A stretch of DNA of 54,648 nucleotides from Clostridium sp. (GTDB lineage: Bacteria > Bacillota > Clostridia > Clostridiales > Clostridiaceae). Numbering within the stretch: position 1 is the first letter of the stretch; each line of letters starts with the position of its first letter. The translations under genes were made by a program, and so were the position numbers. The notes beneath the pieces were generated by a model. The model was not told the DNA's origin, ran no database searches, and saw nothing but the letters and a program-made list of their open reading frames with translations. Positions 35,440-43,705 of the stretch are shown here, in pieces. Location: positions 1-54,648 of the forward strand of contig JARLHR010000233.1 in assembly GCA_031292145.1 (NCBI GenBank), written 5' to 3'.

Positions 35440-35509
35440 GCATGGGCTTAGTTCCTATACCCTAGTAAAAATCACGATTTGACTACTGCCCACGAAATCG
35501 TGGGCAGTG
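35440..35509. terminator. Two hairpins downstream of thrS, including CCACGA copy 4
   Basis: GGCATGGG...CCTATACC-type hairpin near 35442-35463, then ACTGCCCACGAaaTCGTGGGCAGT at 35486-35509, which is 7 bases past the thrS stop. The second is a perfect 24-base hairpin. Confidence 0.6.
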
Positions 35510-35515
35510 ATTATC

Positions 35516-37423
35516 TTATAATTCTTTATTTTTAATTTCCAAATTAATTCTTTCTATCAAAGCTCCTACTTCTAAAATTCCTTCATCTCCATTTTTCCTA
35601 CTGCGAAGTGATATTTTATTTTCCTGCTCTTCTTTTTCTCCAACAACAATGATGTAAGGAACTCTTTCATTTCTTGCTTCTCTTATTTTATAGCCTATCT
35701 TTTCATCTCTATAATCCAATTCAACTCTTATTCCCTCTGCACTCAACTGCTTTTTAACTTTCTCTGAATAATCGTTGAATTTATTTGATATAGGAAGTAC
35801 CTTTACTTGAACTGGTGCAAGCCATGTAGGGAATTTTCCTGCAAAGTGCTCTATTAATATTCCAATGAATCTTTCTATACTTCCAAATGCAACTCTATGG
35901 ATTACTATTGGCCTATGCTTTTCTCCATCACTTCCAGTATACTCTAGTTCAAATCTCTGAGGTAATTGGAAATCTAATTGAATTGTTCCACATTGCCAAG
36001 TTCTGCCTATGCTGTCTTCAAGATGGAAATCTATTTTAGGTCCATAAAATGCCCCATCACCTTCATTTATCTTATAATCTAAGTTTAGCTCATCCAAGGC
36101 ACCTTTTAATGAACTTTCTGCTAAGTCCCATTCTTCATCACTTCCCATAGAATCCTCTGGTCTTGTAGAAAGTTCAAGATTATACTTGAAACCAAATTTG
36201 GAATATACCTCATCTATTAAAGCAATAACGCCTTTAATTTCTGATTTAATTTGACTTGGCAGCATAAATATATGCGCATCATCTTGAGTAAAGGCTCTAA
36301 CTCTCATAAGTCCATGCAATGCTCCTGAAAGTTCATGTCTATGAACTCTTCCAAGCTCTCCAACTCTCATAGGGAAATCTCTATAAGAATGGGCTTCTGA
36401 TTTATATACCATCATTCCACCAGGGCAGTTCATTGGCTTTAGGGCAAATTCTTCTTCATCAATCATTGAAGTGTACATGTTTTCCTTATAATGATACCAA
36501 TGTCCTGAAGTCTCCCATAACTTTTTATTAAGCATTATAGGAGTTTCAATTTCCACATAGCCTGCTTCATAATGAAGTTTTCTCCAAAAATCAATTAAAG
36601 TATTTTTTAAAATCACTCCTTTAGGAAGCATAAATGGGAATCCTGGTCCTTCTTCGGCAAAAGTAAATAATTTTAATTCTCTTCCTAATTTTCTGTGGTC
36701 TCTCTTTTTAGCTTCCTCTAAATTATGCAAATGAGTTTCTAGCAATGTTTTATTTGAAAATGCTACACCATACACTCTTTGAAGCATCTTATTCTTTTCA
36801 TTTCCTCTCCAATATGCTCCAGCTACACTTATTAATTTAAAGGCTTTCACATATTTTGTAGATGGAATATGCGGTCCTCTGCAAAGATCAATATAATCTC
36901 CCTGCTTATATAAAGAAATCTTTTCACCTTCTGGAAAATCGCAAATTAGCTCTACTTTATAAGTTTCTCCTTTTACTTCCATGAGCTTTATTGCGTCTTC
37001 TCTAGGAACATCGAATCTCTCAAAGCTTAAATTTTCACTAATTATCTTGTTCATTTCCGCTTCAATCTTACCTAAATCTTCTAAAGATAATGGATTTTCA
37101 ATATCAAAATCATAATAGAATCCATTTTCAATTGAAGGTCCAATAGCAAGCTTTGAATCCTTATAAATTCTCTTAACAGCCTGAGCCATGATGTGAGAAG
37201 TAGAATGCCTGATAACTTCAGCTGCTTTCTCATCATCATAAGTTAGGATGTTTACCTCGTCATTGTCCTTTAATTTATAACTTAAATCAACTAATGTTCC
37301 GTTTACTTCCCCTACTATTGCTGATTTAACCAAATTTTTCCTAATTGAACCTGCAAGCTCATAAATGCTAGAGCCATCAGAAATTTCTTTAATTGATCCA
37401 TCTTTAAGTTTTATATTTATCAT
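35516..37423 (-). CDS. thrS: Threonyl-tRNA synthetase
   Basis: 635 aa, complete. TGS domain 1-61, editing domain with HSTSHIMAQAVKRIY (H73, H77) and CRGPHIPS, class II catalytic core with MNCPGGMMVYKS, TQDDAHIF and the motif 3 region IGRTWQCGTIQLDF, then an anticodon-binding domain ending VGEKEEQENKISLRSRKNGDEG. It charges tRNA-Thr in the cytoplasm. AGGAGGTAAAAAATT precedes the ATG. It is controlled by a T-box leader (see 37698-38095). As a probably essential gene, its place between two phage-like modules shows they are not one intact prophage. Confidence 0.97.
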   Translation of the reverse strand: MINIKLKDGSIKEISDGSSIYELAGSIRKNLVKSAIVGEVNGTLVDLSYKLKDNDEVNILTYDDEKAAEVIRHSTSHIMAQAVKRIYKDSKLAIGPSIENGFYYDFDIENPLSLEDLGKIEAEMNKIISENLSFERFDVPREDAIKLMEVKGETYKVELICDFPEGEKISLYKQGDYIDLCRGPHIPSTKYVKAFKLISVAGAYWRGNEKNKMLQRVYGVAFSNKTLLETHLHNLEEAKKRDHRKLGRELKLFTFAEEGPGFPFMLPKGVILKNTLIDFWRKLHYEAGYVEIETPIMLNKKLWETSGHWYHYKENMYTSMIDEEEFALKPMNCPGGMMVYKSEAHSYRDFPMRVGELGRVHRHELSGALHGLMRVRAFTQDDAHIFMLPSQIKSEIKGVIALIDEVYSKFGFKYNLELSTRPEDSMGSDEEWDLAESSLKGALDELNLDYKINEGDGAFYGPKIDFHLEDSIGRTWQCGTIQLDFQLPQRFELEYTGSDGEKHRPIVIHRVAFGSIERFIGILIEHFAGKFPTWLAPVQVKVLPISNKFNDYSEKVKKQLSAEGIRVELDYRDEKIGYKIREARNERVPYIIVVGEKEEQENKISLRSRKNGDEGILEVGALIERINLEIKNKEL

Positions 37424-37439
37424 AATTTTTTACCTCCTT

Positions 37440-37665
37440 CTTCAAAATTCACTTATTCAATAAAGTGGCTAAGCCACTCTCCAGTTTTTTGATAATGAAA
37501 GATTAATAGTGAATGATTAATAATTACGGATGAAATTACTTCGTAATTTCTTTAAATTTTATATCTTATAGAAATTCCTTTGGAATTTCCTCCTTAACCA
37601 TTCATCATTCATTATTCATAATTATTTTTTTTACTTATAAGCATATAGATTTAATTAATTTTATA
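37440..37665. repeat. AT-rich palindromic spacer between T-box and thrS
   Basis: Between the T-box terminator and the thrS start lie a CCTTTGGAATTTC-type hairpin, a GAAATTACTTCGTAATTTC hairpin and the matching runs TTAATAGTGAATGATTAATAA and CATTCATCATTCATTATTCA. It resembles a small clostridial intergenic repeat; a related TTACxxxGTAATTTC core appears near 52900. Confidence 0.45.
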
Positions 37666-37697
37666 TAATTCTAAAATTTTATAGTTCATCTAAACAC

Positions 37698-38095
37698 GCA
37701 AAAAAGCACTCATCCCAAGCCTTGGGACGAATGCATAATATCCGTGGTTCCACCCAAATTGAATTAAATCAATTCAATTCTTCTCTTAGGCATATTCAAA
37801 AAAATAATAAGTCAGCATGCTAGTCTATTTCCAGTCATACTGCGTCAGTATTTTTACCTAATAGGCCCACTATGAGGCAAAAATACTTCCTTGTCTGACT
37901 GGAAATATACATCGCATCATGGACTTATTATTTTCTTTCATATGCCTTAATTTTTTAACGACTTTCACCGATGGCATTTCACAAAGTTTTGCTAATCAGC
38001 CATAGCTCCAGGGTAGTTTTTCTTATAGTCATATTTAGAAATGCTTGCAGCCTTTTGGCATTTCCTCTCTGAAAACTGTACTCTATAATACTTTT
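37698..38095 (-). promoter_or_regulatory. Threonine T-box riboswitch leader, interrupted by a family-2 element
   Basis: On the minus strand: a long stem I (from about 38080, with AGAGAGG and CTACCCTGG as a likely ACC specifier region), GGTGAAAGTC, then the invariant T-box GGGTGGAACCACGG at about 37742-37755, and the terminator TCGTCCCAAGGCTTGGGA then TTTTTT at 37700-37735. Uncharged tRNA-Thr would stabilise the antiterminator and permit thrS transcription. Between the GTGAAAGT region and the T-box a 158-base element (37789-37946) has been inserted. The specifier assignment is tentative. Confidence 0.85.
37789..37946. mobile_element. Family-2 element (158 bp) inside the thrS T-box leader
   Basis: Ends GGCATATTCAAAAAAATAAT and ATTATTTTCTTTCATATGCC, flanked by TTA on both sides (probable 3-base target duplication). 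Internal helices: TTTCCAGTCA/TGACTGGAAA and GTATTTTT/AAAAATAC. The constant core is CATACTGCGTC, CCTAATAGGCCCACTATGAGGC and TCCTTGTCTGA. Confidence 0.8.
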
Positions 38096-38255
38096 CCCTT
38101 TCATTGCTCATTTAATATTAATTTTTAAAGAGTTTTTCGTGCACGTAGGCATATGAAAAATATGTCCTGCTCTTATTAATATAAAATATTAGCACTTTTG
38201 TTGCATATTGTAAATATCTTTTTCCGAATAAAAATTTAATAAAAAGCTAACCTAA

Positions 38256-38271
38256 TACTAATAAGTATTGT
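38256..38271 (+). promoter_or_regulatory. Operator-like palindrome upstream of MglB paralogue 3
   Basis: AATACTAATAAGTATT, repeated with its surroundings upstream of the next paralogue (about 39452-39467). It lies 27-42 bases before the ATG and could bind a regulator common to both genes. Confidence 0.45.
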
Positions 38272-38297
38272 ATTTACAACTATAGTGGAAGATTAAA

Positions 38298-39341
38298 ATG
38301 AAAATATTAAAAAAAGTATTATCTTTTATTGTGATTTCTATATTATTGCTGCATAGCATTGAAAATACCGCATATGCAAATCCAGATACTTCCATCAAAA
38401 AACCAATTAAAGTGGGTGTATTCTTAAATGATTTTAGCAATATATTTATTTCTGATTTTAAAAATAACTTAGAAGAACTTCAAAAAGAAAATAGCGATAA
38501 AATTCAATTTTTATTTTTTGATTCACAAGCAAGTCAAGCTACTGAAAATGAAAATATTACTAAAGAACTTAATCAACACTTGGACCTTTTTGTAGTAAAT
38601 CCAGTCAGTTCCAATGAAGACGAAATTGCAGATGCCCTTAATAAAATAATTCAAGCAAAACTCCCGTTTATTTTATTATTTCCTACTACGCCTTCATTAA
38701 CAAACATTGTTAAATCTTATCCTGCATCTATTATTATAACTGGTGACGCTGAACAAGGTGGCACTCTACAGGGTAAAATTCTAGCAGATGCCTGGAATGC
38801 TAATAAAGATATTTTAGATAAAAATAAAGATACTATAATGCAATATATCATGTTACAAGGACCAACCAATAATGTCTTAACACTAGGAAGGAGTAAATAT
38901 CCTATTCGTGCACTTAATGACGCTGGAATAAAAACTGAAAACCTTTTTTCAACTATTTGTAATTGGCAGAGGGAATGTGCAAAATCAGCTATTGAATCAG
39001 CATTTTTAACTTTGGATGGTAAAATTGAAGCAATAATTGCCAATAATGATAATATGGCCATAGGTGCAATTGAAACACTTAAGAAATATGGTTTTAACAC
39101 AGGTGATAGCTCAAAATATATTCCTGTTGTTGGAATTGGCGGTGTACCTGAAGCTAAGAAATTAATTAATCAAGGTTCTATGACAGGTACTGCTGTTCAA
39201 GATTCCAAGCTTTATGCAAAAGCAATTTATGAAGCAGCAATGAATCTAACTTCTGGAAAAGAACCTCTCCAAGGTACAGATTATAAATTTGATGAAACAG
39301 GTGTTACAATCAAAATACCTTATTCTGAATATGTTAAATAA
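38298..39341 (+). CDS. MglB-like sugar-binding protein, paralogue 3
   Basis: 347 aa with a Sec signal (cut near AYA-NPD) but no lipobox cysteine, unlike paralogues 1 and 2, so it may be freely secreted. KPIKVGVFLNDFSNIF, ANNDNMAIGAIETLKKYGFN and PVVGIGGVPEAKKLINQG mark the fold; the usual D of the pocket (VGID) is G here. TGGAAGATTAAA precedes the ATG. It forms a tandem pair with paralogue 4, duplicated with about 95 bases of upstream DNA. No transporter genes adjoin. Confidence 0.85.
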   Translation: MKILKKVLSFIVISILLLHSIENTAYANPDTSIKKPIKVGVFLNDFSNIFISDFKNNLEELQKENSDKIQFLFFDSQASQATENENITKELNQHLDLFVVNPVSSNEDEIADALNKIIQAKLPFILLFPTTPSLTNIVKSYPASIIITGDAEQGGTLQGKILADAWNANKDILDKNKDTIMQYIMLQGPTNNVLTLGRSKYPIRALNDAGIKTENLFSTICNWQRECAKSAIESAFLTLDGKIEAIIANNDNMAIGAIETLKKYGFNTGDSSKYIPVVGIGGVPEAKKLINQGSMTGTAVQDSKLYAKAIYEAAMNLTSGKEPLQGTDYKFDETGVTIKIPYSEYVK

Positions 39342-39492
39342 TTTTAATATTCCATTACGAATCCGAAGTAGAGTCTGAATATCTTCTATTAATGGATGAA
39401 TATTATAAATAGTTTTTTCTGAATAAAAATTTAATAAAAAGCTAACCTAATACTAATAAGTATTGTATTTACAACTATGGTGGAGGATTAAA

Positions 39493-40542
39493 ATGAAAAT
39501 ATTAAAAAAAGTATTCTCTTTTATTGTGATTTCTATATTATTGCTGCATAGCATTGAAAATACTGCATATGCAACTCCAGATACTCCTATCAAAAAGCCG
39601 ATTAAGGTGGGTGTATTTTTAGTTGACCTTAGCAATGTATTCAATTCTGATTTAAAAAAAAGCCTAGAAGAACTTCAAAGAAAAAATGAAGATAAAATTC
39701 AATTTACCGTTTTTGATGCAAAGGCAAGTCAATCTATTCAAAATGAGGATATTTCTAAAGAACTTAACGAAGGTTTTGATCTTTTTGTAGTAGCTCCAGT
39801 GAGTTCTAATGAAGATGAAATTGCAGATGCTCTTAATAAAATAATTGAAGCAAAACACCCATTGATTTTATTTTTCCCCACTACGCCATCCTTAACCAAT
39901 ATTGTTAAAGCTTATCCTGCATCTGTTATTATAGTTGGCGATACAGAACAAGGCGGTACTCTAGAAGGTAACATCCTAGCTGATGCATGGAAGGCTCATA
40001 AGAATACTTTGGACAAAAATAAAGATGATGCAATACAATATATCATGTTAAAAGGTCCATCCAACAATCTCTTAACATCGGCCAGGAGTAAATATCCTAT
40101 TCGTGCACTAAATGATGCTGAAATAAAAACCGAGGAACTTTTTTCAACTTATTGTAATTGGCAAAAGGATTGTGCAAAATCAGCTATTGAATCACAATTA
40201 TTGACTTTTAATGGCAAGATCGAAGCAATAATTTCCAATAACGATAATATGGCCATAGGTGCAATAGAAGCACTTCAAAAATATGGCTTTAACACAGGCG
40301 ATAACTCAAAATATATTCCTGTTTTTGGAATTGGCGGTGTACCTGAAGCCAAGAAATTAATCGATGAAGGTGTTATGACAGGCACTGTTGTTCAAGACTC
40401 TAAACTTTATGCAAATGCAATTTATGATGTAGGAATGAATCTAGCTTCTGGAAGAGAACCTCTCCAAGGTACAGATTATAAATTTGATGAAACAGGAGTT
40501 ACAATCAAAATACCTTATTCTGAATATGTTAAAGGAAAATAG
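39493..40542 (+). CDS. MglB-like sugar-binding protein, paralogue 4
   Basis: 349 aa, a close tandem copy of paralogue 3 (first 35 residues nearly identical). It also lacks a lipobox. FGIGGVPEAKKLIDEG again replaces the usual VGID with GIG. The start is ATG 39493 after GGTGGAGGATTAAA; the ATG ten codons upstream lies before that site. The upstream 80 bases are almost identical to those of paralogue 3, so both should be expressed together. The sugar-loop differences between the copies suggest ligand diversification. Confidence 0.85.
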   Translation: MKILKKVFSFIVISILLLHSIENTAYATPDTPIKKPIKVGVFLVDLSNVFNSDLKKSLEELQRKNEDKIQFTVFDAKASQSIQNEDISKELNEGFDLFVVAPVSSNEDEIADALNKIIEAKHPLILFFPTTPSLTNIVKAYPASVIIVGDTEQGGTLEGNILADAWKAHKNTLDKNKDDAIQYIMLKGPSNNLLTSARSKYPIRALNDAEIKTEELFSTYCNWQKDCAKSAIESQLLTFNGKIEAIISNNDNMAIGAIEALQKYGFNTGDNSKYIPVFGIGGVPEAKKLIDEGVMTGTVVQDSKLYANAIYDVGMNLASGREPLQGTDYKFDETGVTIKIPYSEYVKGK

Positions 40543-40547
40543 TCCGC

Positions 40548-40795
40548 TAATATCACACATTTATGCGTATAGCCAAGCGAAATTGAATACATATTTGTTC
40601 CATAGGACTACGAAAATTTCACTGGAAGTTTCTAAATGGGAGGTTGCCCCCATTTCCGCATGCTCCTGAGTCAAGCTCAGGACAAGCAAAAATGGAACAA
40701 CCTCCCATTAAGAAACATCAACAGCTTATTTTCAATGCCTATTCCGCAAATATGTATCCAATTTCTGTATTTCATCTAGACTTAAGACACATGAA
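40548..40795. repeat. Family-1 rod element downstream of the MglB pair
   Basis: Outer helix AAATTGAATACATATTTG/CAAATATGTATCCAATTT, second junction CATAGGACTACGAAAATTTC, arm TCTAAATGGGAGGTTG/CAACCTCCCATTAAGA, and constant inner GCATGCTCC/GACAAGC around GAGTCAAGCTC. Its terminal repeats are decayed. Confidence 0.8.
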
Positions 40796-40860
40796 AATAA
40801 ACTGGAATCAATTTCTCTCTAATTTTTATTTAGAATATTATCCACATTCCATTCTGCAAG

Positions 40861-42198
40861 TTATTCCCTATAAAAAAGCTTGCTATATACAATATTTAAA
40901 AAGTCATCATCACTTATATCGCTAAAGTTTTTTCTAATTTCGACTACTTTTTCTTTTGATACTAATACAAAACATCTTTTATTTCTGTATGAATAAACTT
41001 TAATATTGCTAGGTAAATTAGTGTTTTCCTGCTTCAAATCATTATTATATTTGTTAAGTATATTTAATAATATATTTTCATGGAATTCAATGACCCTAGG
41101 ATACTGGCTTTGAAGTATTGTATATGATAAACTTTTATCCTTATCTTTACTATCATAAGAATACTCTGTTTTTTCTGCTAGGAAGCTTTTATCAAAATCA
41201 CTGTAGGTATCTTCATCGGTATTTTCTTCATATCCAAAATCCATTAATGTTAAGCTATACTTCTCATTTGGCAATTCACTTTGATGAGCTTCACTAATAG
41301 TCCAAAAAATTGTAGTACCTATAAGCATCAATGATAAAAATATTAAAATTATAGTACTGCTAATACTTATTATCATATTAGTGTTTTTTGAATACCTTTT
41401 TTTATTAATAAAGATTTTTATACAACTAGAAATTATTATGATAATAAGCATTATTATCATAATAGAAATATTATATTCTTTGTTTTTAGAATTATTAGAA
41501 ATTCCAAGCATTAACATTGTAATTATTATTATTAAACTGTAAGCTTTAAATAGTATATTTTTTATTCTTAGTTGCTTATAACTATTATAAGGCATAAATT
41601 TATTTTCTTTTAACTTCAATCTAGCTCTTATTACCCAAAAGAAAAAACTTATGAGGTTTATTATATTTAAAAGTACAAGAAAAAGCATTGCTACTGTCGT
41701 AAATATCATAAAATTAGATGATAGTAAAAAATCCGTACCTCCCAAAAATAATTCATTATAAATATTGAAAATAAACACGATAATTAAAAATAATTGATTA
41801 CCTACATTATATAATGAAGATTTAAAAACTGATTTAAATCTTTCCTCTTCATCAGTATGAATAGGAATAATCTCTTTATCTTCTTCAGTATAAAATATTT
41901 GAATCTTACCTGTCTGACATACATAAGTCCAACCTGCTGCCTTGCAATATTCCCTATATTCTAATGCTTCTTCAGTATCTTTGTGATCAAAAATAGAAAC
42001 TTTACTAAGCACATCTACTGAGTACTTTATCTTTTTAGGACTTATTCTTTTAAATCTAAAAAGAGGTCCATTTACAGACTTTAATAGCCATCCCTTTTCT
42101 GCCATCTGCTCAAGATATTCTTCTACTGCAGCACATTCATAAGGTAAATAAATAAAATATGTTATTTTTGTATCCCTTATTATATCTCTTATTATCAT
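40861..42198 (-). CDS. DUF2812 membrane protein
   Basis: 445 aa. Residues 10-130 are the DUF2812 domain (EEYLEQMAEKGWLLKSVNGPLFRFKRISPKKIKYSVDV and CKAAGWTYVCQTGKIQIFYT). Then come five hydrophobic helices (about 133-300) and a soluble C-terminal part. DUF2812 proteins are typically paired with PadR regulators, as here: its start overlaps the padR stop by 4 bases. Function unknown; an envelope stress or transport-sensing role is speculative. Confidence 0.75.
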   Translation of the reverse strand: MIIRDIIRDTKITYFIYLPYECAAVEEYLEQMAEKGWLLKSVNGPLFRFKRISPKKIKYSVDVLSKVSIFDHKDTEEALEYREYCKAAGWTYVCQTGKIQIFYTEEDKEIIPIHTDEEERFKSVFKSSLYNVGNQLFLIIVFIFNIYNELFLGGTDFLLSSNFMIFTTVAMLFLVLLNIINLISFFFWVIRARLKLKENKFMPYNSYKQLRIKNILFKAYSLIIIITMLMLGISNNSKNKEYNISIMIIMLIIIIISSCIKIFINKKRYSKNTNMIISISSTIILIFLSLMLIGTTIFWTISEAHQSELPNEKYSLTLMDFGYEENTDEDTYSDFDKSFLAEKTEYSYDSKDKDKSLSYTILQSQYPRVIEFHENILLNILNKYNNDLKQENTNLPSNIKVYSYRNKRCFVLVSKEKVVEIRKNFSDISDDDFLNIVYSKLFYRE

Positions 42199-42512
42199 AA
42201 CTTTTCCTCCATATATAATGCTCCATCATTCACCAACGTAATTAACCTTCTATATTCATCCTGCAGTACTTCTCTTCCTTTATCAGTAATTATATAGCTT
42301 CGTTTTCTCCCCTGTACTTCTGTTTCTCTTATTATATTTTCTTTTTCAAATTTCCCAAGAAGAGTATATAAAGTTCCAGGGCCAACTCTTACACGTCCTT
42401 TAGAAATCTTCAAAACAGCCTCCATAATATCTACACCACATCTTTCTTCAAGCAAAGACATTAGTATATAATACATTGGTTCTGTTAAATTTTGAAATTG
42501 CTCCCTTGCCAT
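42195..42512 (-). CDS. PadR family transcription repressor
   Basis: A 105 aa winged-helix protein of the small PadR type: MYYILMSLLEERCGVDIMEAV, VGPGTLYTLLGKFEKENIIRE and a short dimer helix. It should repress its own operon with the DUF2812 gene. TAAAGAGGTGATAACAA precedes the ATG. Two matching palindromes lie in its promoter. Confidence 0.88.
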   Translation of the reverse strand: MAREQFQNLTEPMYYILMSLLEERCGVDIMEAVLKISKGRVRVGPGTLYTLLGKFEKENIIRETEVQGRKRSYIITDKGREVLQDEYRRLITLVNDGALYMEEKL

Positions 42513-42528
42513 TTGTTATCACCTCTTT

Positions 42529-42586
42529 AATATCGAGTATCGATATTTATAATTCTATAGTATTATCGATACTCGATATTGTCAAT
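42529..42586 (-). promoter_or_regulatory. PadR promoter with two matching operators
   Basis: On the minus strand TTGACA, a 17-base spacer and TACTAT form a sigma-A promoter. One palindrome, TATCGA-TAC-TCGATA (42564-42578), lies in the spacer; another, AATATCGA-GTA-TCGATATT (42529-42547), lies just downstream. They share the TATCGA half-site 35 bases apart, as expected for autorepression by two dimers. Confidence 0.75.
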
Positions 42587-42783
42587 GTATTTTTTAATTT
42601 TTTCCATTTTAACCAAGTTATTTGTGATTTAGGCCATAAAAATAGATAACCTATCCCCTGCCTTATATTTAGAGAAGCAATTTATATGTAGTTATGCTAA
42701 ATATTTTAATATTTATAGTTATGTAGTATATAATTAAACAAATGGACTATTGTAAATTTTTATGATGTATGGAGGGATAAGGA

Positions 42784-43470
42784 ATGGGTATGGAATGGTA
42801 TGACATGATAGCATTAAGAAATGGCGGTTATAAAAATAATGCTACTTACATAGTTAAAGGTGTATCTGGTGAGGACGTTTTTGAAGAAAGGCTAATTAAA
42901 ATGCTGGGTAATTATGAATCTGTTTTAGACGCTGGATGTGGACATGGTGAATTCACAATTAAAATGGGAAGATATGCAAATAATATTATAGGTTTTGATA
43001 ACTCAAAAGAATTGATAAAAATTGCAGGTAAAATTCTAAAAGAAAGTAAGGTTGAAAATATTAGTTTTGTTTACGCATGGACAAAGGATAAGAAACCCCT
43101 GCCTTTTGTAGATGGGCAATTTGATTTAATTTACAGTAGAAGAGGTCCAACTTCTATTATTGACCATAGTAGAATTCTTCGTTCAGGAGGTACTATATTG
43201 GGGATTCACTCTGGAGCAATGGAAAAAGTAAAACAGAAATTAGAAAGTAATAACTTCACTAATATTGAAATGGAAGTATTCGATGAGGCAACAATTCATT
43301 TTCCGAATGAACATGAATTTATAAAATATATTTCATCAATACCATGAAATCCAGATTATTCATTACCAGAACATAAAAAGGAACTGCAAACTAAAATTAG
43401 CGAAAGTATATCTAATGGTATATTAACATTGAAACAGTGGAGATATATATGGAAAGCTACTAAACTATAA
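42784..43470 (+). pseudogene. Class I SAM-dependent methyltransferase with in-frame TGA
   Basis: The main frame (42784-43347, 187 aa) has motif I VLDAGCGHGEFTIKMG and the following acidic loop IIGFDNS. It stops at a TGA (43345-43347) after YISSIP, but the same frame continues for 40 codons (NPDYSLPEHKKELQ... QWRYIWKATKL) to TAA at 43470, with sensible methyltransferase C-terminal sequence. One base change (TGA from TGG or GGA) explains it. The shortened protein may still fold. GGAGGGATAAGGA precedes the ATG. The substrate is unknown. Confidence 0.75.
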
Positions 43471-43700
43471 ATTTGAGGCACAATCTTCTTAAAGTGTGCT
43501 ACTACAATAAAATATTCCGAATTAAATATATAGGGATTAATCGTGATGAATTACCACAAGGTAATATGATTGAAATTAATTAGATTAACGTTTGTACTTT
43601 TGTTTGTTTTTGCATAATTTTTTCTGATTTAGTTGATAATAAATTATACTACTACGAATAATTTTAAATATATATTAAATCTTCTTAATAATTATGTAGG
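43471..43700. other. Intergenic stretch with a family-2 end fragment
   Basis: GAGGCACAATCTTCTTAAAG at 43475 is a family-2-like left end without a right end. The same CACAATCTTCTTAAA occurs near 54187. Nothing else is recognised. Confidence 0.4.
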
Positions 43701-43705
43701 TTAAA

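Noticed and set aside
37698-38095. Two separate riboswitches in the thrS leader
   Set aside because: The middle part is a family-2 element found elsewhere; the flanks together make one T-box.
38258-38440. Minus-strand frame shared with 39453-39644
   Set aside because: It is conserved only because the tandem MglB-like genes on the plus strand are duplicated.
40644-40925. Plus-strand 93 aa protein
   Set aside because: It is read through a family-1 element and into the end of the DUF2812 gene on the other strand.
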